From: Prinia subflava
Taxonomy: Eukaryota > Chordata > Aves > Passeriformes > Cisticolidae
DNA length: 64,000 nt
Direction: 5' to 3'
Assembly (NCBI RefSeq): GCF_021018805.1
Contig: NC_086266.1
Location: forward strand, 992,001-1,056,000
The notes under the pieces are model-generated. The model ran no database searches and had not been told where the DNA came from. It saw only the letters and a program-made list of their open reading frames with translations. This document shows, piece by piece, positions 51,308-64,000 of this stretch (positions are counted from its first letter, which is position 1; every line of letters starts with the position of its first letter). Made by a program: the position numbers and the translations under genes.

Positions 51308-51640
51308 CCTACAAAAACCGGCTGGAAAAGCCCCATCTCACCTACAAAAACTGGCTGGAAATGCCCCATCTCACCTACAAAAAAACTGGCTGGAAAAGCC
51401 CCATCTCACCTACAAAAACTGGCTGGAAATGCCCCATCTCACCTACAAAAACTGGCTGGAAAAGCCCCATCTCACCTACAAAAACTGGCTGGAAAAGCCC
51501 CATCTCACCTACAAAAACTGGCTGGAAAAGCCCCATTTCACCTACAAAAACCGGCTGGAAATGCCCCATCTCACCTACAAAAACCGGCTGGAAATGCCCC
51601 ATCTCACCTACAAAAACTGGCTGGAAATGCCCCATCTCGC
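51308..51640. repeat. Minisatellite, 33-bp unit, 10 copies
   Basis: Ten units share CTACAAAAACTGGCTGGAAA followed by AGCCCCATCTCAC. Two alternations run through it: ACTGG or ACCGG, and GGAAAAGCC or GGAAATGCC. One unit (about 51374) has two extra A's, breaking any continuous frame. The 33-bp period gives an 11-residue periodic peptide in the frames crossing it (YKNWLEKPHLT type on plus, VFVGEMGHFQP type on minus). I regard these as artefacts because the frameshift falls within the array and no flanking gene structure exists. Confidence 0.96.
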
Positions 51641-52505
51641 CTTCCTGTTCTGGAAGCGAGGGGGTTAAAAGCAGAACCATTTGCAGCTCTATTTTGCTTT
51701 TGAAATGCTAGATTTCTGAGATACTCATTAAAAGATGAATTCAGACAGTGTCCTTGAGACAGTTAATGAGATATGCTAATTTAAAATAAATAGGTCTGGT
51801 ATGAATTCTTGATAAGAAAACATCTGCTTGGATCCACTGCTCACTTTCAAGGGAGGTAACTGGGTCTGAAGGCAGCGAGGCACAATGAGGGATACGGAGC
51901 CACCTTGAAGGCAACAGTTTAAAAGAACCGGTTGTTTTCCAGGTTGGAAAACCTTAGCCCTGGCCATGGGAGGAAGGTTTTCTTCCCCCTGATCTAGAGG
52001 GGTGTTTCTGCCCGGTTGGCTCAGTCCCTCCAGAGTTGAGGTGTAATTATCCTGTGTAATTATCCTGAGGTGTAATTACCCTATGGCCTCCTCATACAGG
52101 GACCAAGAGAGGCAGGCTGAGGGCCAGGAATGCAGAAATCAATGAAGGGCAGCCTACCTGGCCACCCAAGACATCAGGGGCAAAAGCAGCTCCAAGGCAC
52201 TCCGTGTTCCCCAAACAGCTTTGTGGTGTCTGGCAAAGAGGACGGGTTTGTCCTGAAAGTCACCGAGGGAGCTGACACTAACCATCCCCTCAGAAACTGC
52301 AGAGCGTGTCACCCTGCCTGCCACCTGTGTGACAACTGGGTGACAGCCAGGGAGTTCCTCTGGGTGAGCCCAGCGAGGGCATTCACCTCCCCGGACCTTG
52401 GCAGGGAGGCAGGACAACTTTACCATACAAATGGACATTTAGCTTTGTGTCCTGGGTGTGCTGCAGGCTTTATTGCTGGGTTGGAATAATAAAGGGATCA
52501 GAATA
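51641..52505. other. Unique non-coding sequence
   Basis: Ordinary sequence apart from a short three-fold direct repeat at 52038-52083, listed separately. Confidence 0.5.
52038..52083. repeat. Short direct repeat GTGTAATTATCCT, three copies
   Basis: The word GTGTAATTATCCT (last copy GTGTAATTACCCT) occurs three times with GAG spacers in 46 bp. Confidence 0.85.
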
Positions 52506-52596
52506 GTCAAATAATCAGTCACAGATATAATCCAAATAATCAGTCACAGAAATAAAATAACCAGTCACAGAAATAAAATAACCAGTCACAGAAATG
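52506..52596. repeat. Tandem repeat CAGTCACAGAAATAAAATAA, 4 copies
   Basis: Four copies of AGTCACAGAWAT with AT-rich spacers; the last units have a 21-bp period, the earlier ones 24 bp or more, showing internal length change. Confidence 0.9.
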
Positions 52597-54996
52597 TGCT
52601 GTCTCATTTTCTACAGACGCCCTGGCACCATCCCTGCCTGAGAAGCAGCAGCTTGGATGACACCTTGTAGCAGTGACAGAGCAGCAAAAGGTGGCAGGAG
52701 AAATCCTGCTGCTCCCAGCATCTGCTCAGCCCTGCTCTGAAAAGGAAGAGTTGCCATCCCCAAGATGGTCACGTTTTGTCCAGCAGCACAGAAGTGCTAA
52801 GAACAGGCAGTTCAGCTCTCTGGCTTGCAGCTATAACAAAGCTCATGTACCTATGTGGGGTTTGAGCTCCACAGTCATATCATGGGGTAGTGTACATGCT
52901 ACAGAATTTTCTAGACGTTTCAGAGGTTCAATATTCAAAGATTATTTATGCTGACCTTTCAAAAATTTCTGATGCAGAGGTTTTTGTTTTTAATTTAAGT
53001 CTGTGCACCATAGCTGTTACAGGGTTTTACTGAACACTGTGAGGCAGTGTCAAAATCTTCTGGGTCTTGTACTCAATAATATGGAATTTAGGGGTTTAAT
53101 TCCTTCTACCACACCATTCTTTTGCCGCCAGGCTGCCTCTGTGCCTGCTGTGAGTGAGGAGATGCTGTGTGAGGAGTTTGCACTCAGCAGCCTAACCCAA
53201 CTGAGTTGTTCTCTGTGGTGATCTGTCAGCAAAACCTGGCTGGAAGATCCTCTTGCACTGGGACATTTCCTCACCTCTGTCTGCTCCAGCTTCGGGGCTG
53301 TGGCAACGAGTCAGAGCTGCACCTGCGGGTCTGAGCTCAGCCTGTAGATTTTCCTTCTCTAAAACACCCAGTGCCTCCAAAATGGATCTGAGAGGGTGTT
53401 TGGAAAACGTGACAGTACCTGAGGGCAGGTGCCCTAGTGCCAGCTTTCTTGGGTGATCAGAACAGGCTTACTCAGATTCCTATTCCCTCATTTCATGTCT
53501 AATAATAGATTCCCAATTTCTGTTTCTGTCTGGTAAAATCTAACTACTCAAGAAGGTAAACCAGATCATATGACATAAAATATCTGTTCTTCACCCCTCA
53601 TTATTGTAACAATCACGTTACATTAATATTTTTTTTCTCTAAAACATTTCGTCAAGGTAACTTTTTGGCAAAAATATTATTATTCTGTAACCATAATAAC
53701 ATAATTCTCTACAATTATTGTCACACACATCATCTTTGCTTGTCATATTTTTACTCTCCTGTTCCTGAGTTGCTTTGTTCAGTGGCTGTGTATATCTGCA
53801 GTCAGCATCGTGCCGAGTCACTTAATAAGTGAATCAGAGATATTTTTATAGCCCAGAATTTTATGTTTGGGCTGGGAGCTTACAGCTCCCAGTAACCTGA
53901 GCTTCAAATCCACTCTATTCATGTCTTCAACGTGGAGTTTGATCCCTGAGTTTGTGACAATAAAGAGAATTTTATAACAAATGGGATGGACTGATGGTGC
54001 TTGGCTAGTTGTAATTATGAAAGGTGATTGCCTCCTCAGCCAGTGCTGCTGCTGCAGAGGGTCACTGGACTTCAGGAATAAATGATCTGTACCAATACAC
54101 CAAGTTCTGTTGCCCTGAATACTTTGTTTAAATGGTGTGAATGCTCAATATATGAAATGCAAGGAGAAATGGTCCAAAATGTTCTAGACAATTAGTGTTT
54201 ACTAAATTAATGCTGATTCCAAACTCTTACATATGCATAATGTAAAATGGGAATATCTGAATACGTTTCATTTGTCTAGAAGAAGGTTTTAAATCAGGTC
54301 CAGATTTCATCCTAACTGGTATTAACCAAGCTTTCATTAAGCCATCTCCTTTTTATTTAAAAACCACAGAGTCATATCTCCAGCTGATATAAATCAGGAC
54401 CACTTCCAAAGCTTCGTTATATATGTAATTTACAGAGGTACAGAGACTCCATTCTCAAGTCGTCTAAGGTTGAACTTTGCCACCTAAAGGACAACAGGAG
54501 TCAATTTATATTAAGATTGCTGAGTAATTCATGAGAGAAGGAAAATCTAGGCTGAATTATCCTTCACACTGCATAAATTGCTTTCTATGCCTTTAATAAG
54601 GAGGGCTAATGGCCAGTCATTAACATGTTTATATATTTAGCAAATAACCTATTATATAATCTCAAGATTCATTCGGAGGAATAATCTTGCCATAATTCCC
54701 TTTGCTACAGCTTAATTCAAAGGTTCCCCTTGCACTTTTGGCTGGATTGCACGAGTTCTAACGAAGCACACACAAAGCTCACACCCAGGGTCACTGCACA
54801 CAGCAGGGACACAAAACAAATCCTTCTCCTGCTGCACTCCAAGGACAACTTTCAGCCCCAAAGCACAAACAGGGGTGGCTGCAGGGAGGAACAAGAAGGA
54901 TGGGACTGCATAAACTGGAGCTGGAATTGGACAATTAAACCCCAATGAGCAAATGGACCAAAACTTAGAAAAGTGTGAGACCTTCTGACCGTTTGT
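52597..54996. other. Unique non-coding sequence
   Basis: About 2.4 kb. The first kilobase is of mixed composition; from about 53500 it becomes AT-rich and includes the candidate element at 54180-54720. No gene or transposon recognised. Confidence 0.45.
54180..54720. promoter_or_regulatory. Candidate conserved non-coding element
   Basis: A unique, complex AT-rich block contains ACTAAATTAATGCTGATTCC, CATATGCATAATG, GATTGCTGAGTAATTCATG, GGGCTAATGG and CCATAATTCC. The cores are spaced through more than 500 bp without simple repeats. It may be an enhancer cluster; support is textural only. Confidence 0.25.
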
Positions 54997-55080
54997 CCAT
55001 TTTGTGAGCATTTTGGGTCCATTTTGTGCCCATTTTGGGTCCATTTTGTGACCATTTTGTGCCCATTTTGTGCCCACATT
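54997..55080. repeat. 11-bp tandem repeat CCATTTTGTGM, about 7.5 copies
   Basis: Seven 11-bp units alternate CCATTTTGTGA, CCATTTTGTGC and CCATTTTGGGT, and the last degenerates to CCACATTGG. The period causes a lysine/glutamine-rich periodic frame on minus that is an artefact. Confidence 0.93.
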
Positions 55081-58000
55081 GGCTGTAGCCCTGTCCAGGC
55101 TCTTGTGCTGCCCAAGGTGAACCCTTAAAGCCTTTAAATAAATCTCTATTTTATTCTCCAGTCCAGGCTCTGTTCCAGACCACCCTTCCCAAGTTTCAGC
55201 ACCCAGCCAGAGCTCCCCGTGCTATCCCTGGCTGAGGGCTCTGTGACCACTAAACCTTGCAGCCCCTGCAGCACACGGACTTTTGGCAGATCCTGCTAGT
55301 GCCTGTAATGTCATAACAAACTGACATATTTATGTACAATTTATGTCTTTTTGTGACGCCTCTTGGGGATATGGCTTTTCATTGTTGTCATAATCAGTCA
55401 GTCAGAGAACTGGTGCCTTTCCACAGACTGAAATAATGCATTGACACTGCCTGACTGCAATATATTAAAATTTAAATCACCCTCTGGTCTGCTGTAGGAA
55501 TCGTATTAACTGGTCCTAAACACACAAAAAAGGCAGTACAATAAAATTCAGAGAATGATAAATTACTGATGTTCTTTCATATTTCATAAAGAAAAGATTT
55601 TATAATAGCCTGAAGTTTACTTACTAAACGTTTATAGATGCTAAGACAATTTTTTTTGAAAATCAGAATAATATTCTAAGTTAAGAAGATGTTCCTCTGA
55701 CATTTGGCATCCTCACAGCCTGGGTAAAAAACAATTTGCAGTTACTATAAACATTCAATTTGGGGACATGAACAGCTTAATTGAGACAGTGTGTTAGAAG
55801 CCAACAAGCCAGAGTCACAAGTATTAACTTGAGTTCCCCGTGGCAAGCCCACCATGATCTAAGGATCAAACTGTAGCACCTTTGTTTCAGTAATTAAGTG
55901 CACAGCGGCAGCAAAGATTATTTTTATTCCCATATTGAGCTCCTGCAATAGAAAGCTGCGTGAGCTTTTGGACTGAGATATATGTGTGAATTAATTTGTA
56001 TAATGGTCCAAGAGATGTTTTGCAGATTTCTGTTCCTTTTCTAGACAATTTTCTATCTGAATAGAAGTGCATTTTCAGTACATGTTATTCTAGTCCAACT
56101 GCCTGGATCCTTTCCGTTCTGATAATTTCAGTATCAGTGTAATATAACATGAAACCAGGCCCCCGTTGTTAACATATCTGTTTGAGTAGAGAAAATGGGG
56201 AATTTGTGGTGGTTTTATTACAGTTTATCTTCATGTAGCTATGCTTGGGATCAGTCTGGGCTTTGGCTATGGAGAATCAAATAAAATGCATTTTAATGCT
56301 CACATGAAAGAGCAGCTGTTGCTTCCCAGCTCTACATTTCACATGTCTGCCTTTCCCTCTCACCACAACGGCCAACACAGCATCTCTGGACTGTTTATAA
56401 AGAAATCAAACCTGAGTCTGGCTGATGTTTTCTGAAATGTGCTTAAAATAATCAATGCTGCCTTGAGTTTTGGGAAATTACCAAGCAACCTCTTGTGAGG
56501 TTTTTAAGGTTGTGGGACAACCCACACTAAAAGTTTCTTGCTACACTGAAGGAAAGACTGTTAGAGCAGGTAACGTCCATTACACGTAAGCCTTTTCTTT
56601 CCGTCTCTGAATTCTACTGAATTGTTTTTGACAGAAATAAAACCAAAGTTCATAGTGAGGTCCAAAGACCAACAGCTCCTGCAGTGGGCAGGGTGGCACA
56701 GCATGTCAGATTTTTTCTCTCCAGCTCAGCCTGATGTTCTTTCACAAGCTCAGTGTATTTTCAAAGTGTTTGCTGCAAATGCATCTGAGACATTTGGTTG
56801 CTGTACTGGGCTGCTTTATTAAAGCCAAACTCAGCAAATCACTTTATTAAGTGTAAAATCATTAAGAGATTCCCTGGAGTTTCGTGGGAGTGCCTTGATG
56901 CAAATCCACCTCTCACACATGGTGTGCATCTCAGGGTTCAGGGAAAATTGCAAAAAGCTGGCAGGACTCCGTCTGTGTTGGCATCACTGCTACAGTTTTT
57001 GGGGTTTGAGTTACAGTTTTGAGCTAACAAACTACAATACTGCAGCATGAAAAAAAGTGAAGGATCGTGGCTTGAACCCTGCCAGATGGAATATGGAGAC
57101 AGCTCAGGAGAACTTGCCAAAAAAAAAGTGTGTGTGCATGCATGTGTGTGCACAAACCCTCTATAAAATTAAGCAATCTCTTGAAATCCCTCCACTTCAA
57201 GAAGCTTCAAATCAAATGCACTTTCACTTGCCAACACCAAGAGAAAGTTATCACCATTTATATTCATATACACATAAGTTTCATCCAGATGGTTTTACAC
57301 ACTGTTTCCTGTAATCTAATGCATTTTTTCTGCTTGCGAGTTACAGAGAGATGATCCTGGTTATGACAATTATATTCACACTTGTAACTGCCTGATAAGG
57401 GCACAAGTAAAAGCCTGAAAGCCAACACATTAGCTTAAAACATCCACTTTTACTAATTATCTGTTCTTTGTAGTTGGCCACCTAGTCACAGGACATTGTT
57501 TCTATTTTAAAGGTGTGAATAAAACGTTCTAGAATAGCAGAGCATGGAACAAAAAGCACGAGATTCTCACACAAAGTCATATTAACTTCTGAAAGAGTGG
57601 GAAATGGATTCCAGGAATGGTGATGGGAAGGGAATCGTTCAAGTGACAAGTGACACAAAGCCCGGCCTCAGCTGCTCTCATCTGCATAACCCCAGAGCCT
57701 CCCAGGAAGATCCAGCACTTTACACAAGCTCAGAGCAGCTGAACTGCTGCTTCTTGTGTCTCTGCTGGATTCTCCTATTGTCATGGCCTTTTTACCTTGC
57801 ATAAATATGTGTTAATTAGCTTTAATTAGGATAATTGCATCATAGCTATTCTAGTCACACTTTCAGTGGTATTAAAGAGATTCAGCCCCTTTAGGTTTCT
57901 GCTAATGGTGCTGGTTCACCTGGAGAGCAAAGTAATATTGGCAGGTCTGATGTCAAAATCTTCTTTTTTTGGAAAGAATTAAGAATTTGGGCATGTCCTA

Positions 58001-59152
58001 AAGCTGAATAAAGGTCAAAATCTCAAATTTTTACAAAAACTGAGATATAGCCAGGTATATACCTATTAAAATCATGAAACAAGACACGTAAATGTGCATT
58101 AGAACAGGTAAAAGAAAATGACAATGCAGCTGCAAGACCTTTTCCAGTGGATTGTGTTTTTAGTAACACCAGTAACAATGTTCTCTAATCTCATTTGGTC
58201 ACGTGCAAATCAGCTACATTTAAAAGAGATTAACACTGTACAGGAATGGAACGGAATAGTTTAATTGGGAGGGTTCTACAAAAACCATCTACCCCTACTG
58301 CCAGCTTCCAGATTGTAAGAGCTCCAAGATATTTTTCAGTTTTAGCCAAGCTTCTTGTATTTTGTGCTATTTCTGCTATTACCCTGCAAACCAGGGTGTG
58401 CATTCCTCGGAGTTTTGTAACCTTCTTTGCCAGGGAAAGCTTTGCCCATCTTCAGTGCCTGCCTTTCTTAGAGCTGCTCCCTCTGCTGAAAGGAACATCC
58501 TGATGGACTCTGCCAGCTGAGACAGAGACAAGACCTGCTCAGCATCCCCAGTGTGTTCACAGCCCCTTTCCCTCTGGGGCAAAACCACTGTAACAGCTAA
58601 TTCTGGAAGTGAGTTTCAGGAAACTGCTAAATCCAAGTGCCTGGTTGGGAAAAATGTCATTTTGTGGACAGTTGCATATGGAGACTACTTCCATATTTCT
58701 GTCACAGAAGGAGCCTGTGTGGATGCCACAGCACAGGAAACAGTTCTGGCACGTGGGGCTGTCCTGTCGTTTTGGGCAGGATGAAGATCTATATCAGTAT
58801 ATTTTTGTTAGGGAAAGGATGAGCAGGCACACACTGTGTTGGCAGCCCTGTACATTTTCAGCACTTTTTTTAACCTGCATAACTAATGCAGGCTCTAATT
58901 CGGTGTTCTCAGATTTTCATCAAAGCAGCAAGAGCAGCGTGGAGCAGCCAGGCAAATATCATCCCAACAGCAAAAGTGCAACTCCTTTGTCTGTGCCAGA
59001 GAAACTCCATTTCCCACACCTTGTAAATGATTCTTTTGCTTCAATTGTGCCCAGAGATGGAATCAGTTTTAATACAACACAGCTACAAATCTATTCTCAC
59101 TCTGGAAAGACTTTCCTATGTATATATTTAAATGTTACATCATATGTGTGTG
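55081..59152. other. Unique non-coding sequence
   Basis: About 4 kb. AT-rich from 55300. A cluster of homeodomain-like cores sits at 57800-57850 (GTGTTAATTAGCTTTAATTAGG). A 184-codon plus frame spanning 58609-59163 begins at GTG and has no recognisable domain. Nothing else stands out. Confidence 0.45.
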
Positions 59153-59181
59153 TCTATATATAAAAGGATTTTATATATAGA
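59153..59181. repeat. Perfect 13-bp inverted repeat (AT-rich)
   Basis: TCTATATATAAAA (59153-59165), spacer GGA, then TTTTATATATAGA (59169-59181): a perfect hairpin or cruciform with 13-bp arms and a 3-nt loop. It sits in a region of other TATATA words up to 59205. Confidence 0.93.
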
Positions 59182-61949
59182 TACTCTCTCAGACATATAT
59201 ATGCTTGTATCCACACCAACCTATTTACTGGCATGAATTAATTCCTTTTTAAATGAATTTTTTACTTTCTGCCAGCTCATTAACCCTGTGGCAATCAGTT
59301 CTGTAATTCAATTACCTGTTGGGAAGAACAGCCCACCTGGTAAAGACAACTGGCTAACATTTTCATGAGGAAATTTGTCTCCAAGAAGAGATTTTCTAAA
59401 ATCTCTGCTTTATAGAAAAAGTTGATGGTTCACAATTCACATCCTCAACCTGCTGATCATTTTGTAGGCTGCTGTTAGATCCTTACTGCAGCCCTCAGTT
59501 TTCCAACACAGCAAGCTCCAGTCCACTCAGTACTTGCTACAAAAAGTTGCCATTTCATTTTTATGGTCATTCTTACGGCCTTCCTGCTATCTTCCCTAGG
59601 TCTCCTGCAGCCTTATGAAAATAGAATAAGAGGAATTCTGTAGAGTATACATATTTACTGCTGATGGATACAGCAGGATAATGACCCATGCTGGTTTGTT
59701 CTCCTTGTCTCCACAACAGCAAATTGTTCTACATTAGGAAGCAATGACTGTGATATCATAGAGTTCCCCTGTTCTTTGGGTTTTTTTTCCCTTGGTAGCT
59801 ATAAGTTTGATTGTGAAATTCACATCTAAGGAAGAGACCCTGGTGGCAATGTCAGAAAATAATTTATGTCGCTGCTGTCAGTGGAAGAAAACCCTTGAGG
59901 TTCCCATAGCTCTGGACCCTACTACTGGGCCAGTGTGGGAAAAAATCATCACCACAAAAACTTTCCAGGGTCCATAAGGAAACCTCTGGTTTTGCCAAAA
60001 AGCTGCCTGCAGGGTCGCTGCTTTTGTTGCTCATGGCAAGATAACGTGCATCAGTTTTCAGTACTGTCAGCAGGCATTTTCCATCGCCACACAATCCATG
60101 CATAAATCTAATGATCCATAAATTTGTCAGTGGCGTGAACAAGAAGTGACTCTGGGCATGGGAGCAGAGCTGTTAACAGGAGGAGATGCTGCACAAGGAG
60201 CAGGAGCACGGGTCACTGCCAGCACCCCCCGGGCTCAGCACTGAGCTGGCTGCTGGGAGTGACAGACACAGACACACTCAGGCATGAATATATAGATAGA
60301 TACATAATAATAGATAGGTTAATAATAATTATTTAAAATAATATTGATGCATATTGATAATATTTTTTTTTTCAAACCTACCAAAGGATTGGGATTACAC
60401 CTCACAGGTGAGGAGGAACTCATTATCAGGATCACAGCCCTCAGAGCACACAGCCAGAAATGAGAGTGCTGCTGCCTGGTAAGGTTGTGCAGAATATTAA
60501 TGGCTTTCATAGCCCACACTCTGCTGCATTCATAACTTCCAGGAGCAGCACACACGGGTGCTTCTCCTTTAGCCTTTCCTTCCACAACACCCAACAATGT
60601 CCCCCTCCAAGGTGTCACATCCAGCAGGGCAGCCCAAGGGCAGAGCCCTGGCAGTGCCACAGGAGAACCGGCCTCAGGAGCAGCTTTGGGAACAGGGACA
60701 CCTCACTGTTCCAGCGAGGCAGGGGGAGCTGAAGGTGGAGCTCTGGGTCACCAGGGAGAGCAGCTGGGGCACACAAGGCATGCCTGCTGTCCCTGCTGTC
60801 CCTGCTGGCACAGGCACTGCCATGGGTGAGGAAAAGCCTGGAAATGCCTCGTGTCCTGTTCCACTGGGTGCAGGAAATGCAGGATAAACACAGCAGCCCT
60901 GCTCTTTGCAGCAGATCTGTCCTCTGCACAGAAGGCACCAAGGTAAGAGCAGTGGGGAACCAGGAGGAGCCCCACAAGGATGAGGGTGGGCTGCATCCCC
61001 GAGAGCCCAGGGAGAGGTCCTGGGTGGTGCCTGTGGCTGCTCAGACCTGCACAGGTGTGCAGAGCACAACCCCCAGGCTCCCTAAAGTAATAAATAAAGG
61101 CAAAAATCCAGATGTACAAACCAGTTTATCCATATACTGTTCATCCATTCAGGTATCAAACAGTATAGCATGTAAATTCAGGTCCACAGTGTCAAGGCAA
61201 CACTCCCCACTTCCATTTCTGAAGCAAAAATATCACATGGTACATTTAACATTCACTTCTAACCACAGACCTGTACAAATTTCAGACGTGTTCTTAAACC
61301 TCCAGAAAATACTCATCTCACTTGTCATGCTTGAGCCTAATGTGCTTTGAATGAGAGGAGAAAATAAGCCTGGCAGCTAATATATTTACTGTAATAGACA
61401 GTAAATATTAAATACAAGTATTGATATGAGACCTAAAAGCTGTCATGTGTGTAACAGGAGGGGGAATGGTGGGCACGAGTCAGGGATCTGTTGTTAACCC
61501 CATGGCAAATGGAGCTGTGTTCTGCTGTTCCAGGGAGCAGTGGGAGCCACACACGAGCCAAAGTTCTTCACTGGGGTTTCATAGCTCATTAATAATATCA
61601 CAGGTCTGGAAAAGGAATCTTTTTCCCGCTATGAGAGGAAATTATTTCCCTTGCTGTGCTCTATCACGGTGCCTCCCCAGTGCATCGTTTTGCATTTACT
61701 TCTCCTTCCCTCCCACACGTCGGGGCAACCAAGCAAAGGTGGGTTTGGCAGATTTTCACACTGCCTCACTAGAGGCAGATAATCATGATTAAATTCCTCC
61801 CTCTCCCAGCTCTACTTTTTCTTTTTTTTTTTACATAGTTTTACTAATCATAATTGGATCATCTGAGAATTGGAGCTCCGTTCCCCCTCTCATTTCCAGT
61901 AACCAGAATCACTCTCTCTTTTTTCCTCCCCAGAGATAATCCCCTGGAG
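59182..61949. other. Unique non-coding sequence
   Basis: Contains a low-complexity ATAGATAGATA/AATAATAAT tract at 60285-60370 and a GC-richer patch at 60590-61080, which includes three copies of CTGTCCCTG-type words near 60785-60805. No gene recognised. Confidence 0.45.
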
Positions 61950-62560
61950 ATGGGAAAGGTTTTCTGTTGTGGTTTTCTCTTCCATGTAAGCGTTGAACAA
62001 TGACTGCTGAGCTAGCTTTGACAGGTGTTAAAATATCTTGGAGCCGGCTGAACATTCGTATTGATTAACTAATACACGGACAGAGGTTTTTAGAACCGAT
62101 TGCTTTACACTGTTTCAGAAGGAAGTGGAGAAAAGATGCTACATTATCACTTTCTCTCTCATCCATTTTCATGTACTCTATTCCATGTTCATCCAGTTTA
62201 ACTGCTAAGTTGTCAAAAACCAGAAAATAGTGAAGAATGTAGTTATGTGCTTATTCAGAAGATTGAATCTCGCTGTTTATTGCAGCTGTTTATTCATGAT
62301 ATAATTAGGCAGAAATATACAGCTTATGGAAAAGTTAATAAATTCCTGAGACAGTCCTAAATGATTGATGAATATTTTTCTACCAGTCTATCTGGTAGAA
62401 ATGCCTTTTCAAAATAGAGGACCTTCAAATTTGCAATTATCATTGTCCCTCTGCCTCATCACTACAGCTAACCAGTAATAATAAATACCAGCCAAAAAGA
62501 TTTATCTTGCAATCCAAATACCTGATTTTATACTCGTGTTTGATACCTCCCTTGTGACAC
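61950..62560. promoter_or_regulatory. Candidate conserved non-coding element
   Basis: A complex unique block runs from CCTGGAGATGGG through CTGAGCTAGCTTTGACAGG, ATTGATTAACTAATACACGG and ATGATATAATTAGGCAG to AACCAGTAATAATAAATACC. CpGs occur in unusual AT contexts (AAGCGTTGAAC, ACATTCGTATTG, GAACCGATTG), which can be a mark of purifying selection because isolated CpGs usually decay. Support is textural only. Confidence 0.25.
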
Positions 62561-64000
62561 AGCCCTCAGTGAAAATGTTCAGTGTAGAAAAGATGCAAGA
62601 TGAGACCCCTTTAGGAGACAAACTGAAATGAATTTATCACCAACACTTTAACAATGAGTTGCATTCACAGCTGGCAGTAAGATAGGAGGGCCTGATCCTC
62701 CTGCTGAAGGGTGCAGCATGGTTTAAAACCAGAACTTACAGCACTGAAGTAAATGCTGGTTTTGATCACAAAAAGTCTAAAGACTTAAATAAACTTGAAC
62801 TCTGACCTGTTTTTGCCCAAGCTTTGACTCCAGGCTCCATGCTTGGATGAGTTTTGCACCCCCTCTTTGAGGTCCTGTCTCAGTCCCACGAGATCCTTTC
62901 CACTGGGCTCCTGCAATGGAACAAGAGATGTTAAAGCAGCCCAACATTTCAGTATTTCACACCTTCCTGAGCTGATAACTTACTGCAGAAATATCTTTAT
63001 CTGAACAACCAACAATTACAGTGGTGAGGTTCATTTCTCACTTTTAAAAACTGCTCTCTCCTCACAGTGCTCGTCTGAGCCGGCCTACATCTGCACATGG
63101 CATTATTAGCAAAATGACTGTGATCATTTTAATTGAACAAATGGAAAAGCACAAACACCTGCCTTTGTGCTAATGAGCCTGGCCTTTGGAACTCGTGGTG
63201 AGTGGCTGCAGGTTATTAGCCATGCCCAGCAAAACAGGGGCTGCAGCTTCCATTTGCAGGTCTGTAATTCACTGGAGTTATTTCATTTTCCCAACTGGAT
63301 CCAATTACAACAGCCATGATAAATAACCTTCCACTGCTGGTACATTTAATTCTCTGGAAAAGAGCTGGGAAATGGGTCTGGGGTGCTTCCATGAACAGGA
63401 AAGAGTGTGTTGTAGGGTGGGAGAGACAAACAGTTTTATGAAGTCTCTGTATATTAAAATGGATTTTTTTCTTAATAAGAAAGCCTGGAAATGTTTATGT
63501 TTGCTTCTTTTTCTTGTGCATCTCTGTTTGTCCCCAGACAGGTTTCCCTTCACTGATATCAACATAAACCTTTCCCTTGTAGATGACAACTCCTTGTTTT
63601 ACAACACTTCAAATCAAGATTACCTGACCTGAAGGAGACGAAAAACCTTGATTTTTTCTTTTCTACAACATATTCTTTATTTCAGTCCTCCTATATCACA
63701 TTTTATTTTTGTTTTACAAAAAACATTCTGTTTCATTCTCTCATACTTTACCCTAAGGAAATCAGGCTGTTTATCTCAGACTAAACTGGTACTTCAGACA
63801 AATCACTCACACTGGAGAGGAGCTGAACCAGGTCCTGGCTCACCAACAGGTGCTGCCAGCTCCTAATTCAGCATTATCAGAAAGCCAGTTTTCACTGCAC
63901 TGTCCTGCTATTTCAGCACTAGGAGAAAAACAAAACAAAACAAACCCCACAAAAAAAAAATTTAAAAAAGGTTATTTCCCATAGCAGGGCTTTCTGCTCC
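62561..64000. other. Unique non-coding sequence
   Basis: Ordinary sequence to the window end. A-rich AACAAAACAAAACAAACC-type sequence and an A-run occur at 63928-63970. No gene or transposon recognised. Confidence 0.45.

Noticed and set aside
58609..59163. 184-codon plus-strand open frame
   Set aside because: Begins at GTG and ends in TA-rich DNA with a Cys/Val/Tyr tail from low-complexity sequence; no domain recognised.

Overview
The window looks like a piece of nuclear genome from a bird, probably a songbird (Passeriformes). The evidence is a 5'-truncated CR1 LINE 3' end (1008-1499), solo-LTR-like ERV remnants in three places, AT-rich single-copy sequence, and many short-period GC-rich minisatellites. 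I found no protein-coding exon, rRNA, tRNA or CRISPR array that I can support. The long open frames are either inside tandem arrays or unremarkable (no ATG start, no recognisable domain, no flanking splice structure). I see nothing of bacterial gene organisation.

Layout. 1-1007 is unique AT-rich DNA, followed by a CR1 fragment abutting an LTR fragment (1008-1915) and then unique sequence to about 5760. At 5760-7500 lies the most unusual block: a CpG-island-like segment, then a 740-bp GGGACA-based array with strong G-quadruplex potential, then a TA-rich tandem duplication. Minisatellites follow at 10972-11331 (about 27 bp), 15020-15612 (about 40 bp, hairpin-forming), 17237-17996 (about 39 bp, each unit carrying CCCTAA), 24762-25190 (8 bp), 29142-29660 (about 30 bp), 30957-31661 (about 24 bp), 31851-31935 (25 bp, hairpin), 47957-48063 (AT-rich), 51308-51640 (33 bp), 52506-52596 (about 21-24 bp) and 54997-55080 (11 bp). 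A second LTR copy is fairly complete at 49942-50399 and a diverged relative lies near 22978-23270.

Between the arrays is AT-rich unique sequence. Several blocks (for example 15680-15830, 16310-16560, 35780-36110, 47150-47720, 54180-54720, 61950-62560) are dense in homeodomain-like TAATTA cores and, in places, POU-octamer motifs. That is the texture of conserved non-coding enhancers in a gene desert or long intron around a developmental regulator, but without an alignment this is only inference.

The most checkable oddities are a 38-bp sequence present twice, 17 kb apart, with one mismatch (29734 and 47010); an 8-bp array that begins and ends with the same 48 bp; a 40-bp array whose first unit forms a perfect 10-bp-stem hairpin; and the side-by-side CpG island, G4 array and TA-rich duplication at 5760-7500. 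I did not find a new multi-gene system here.
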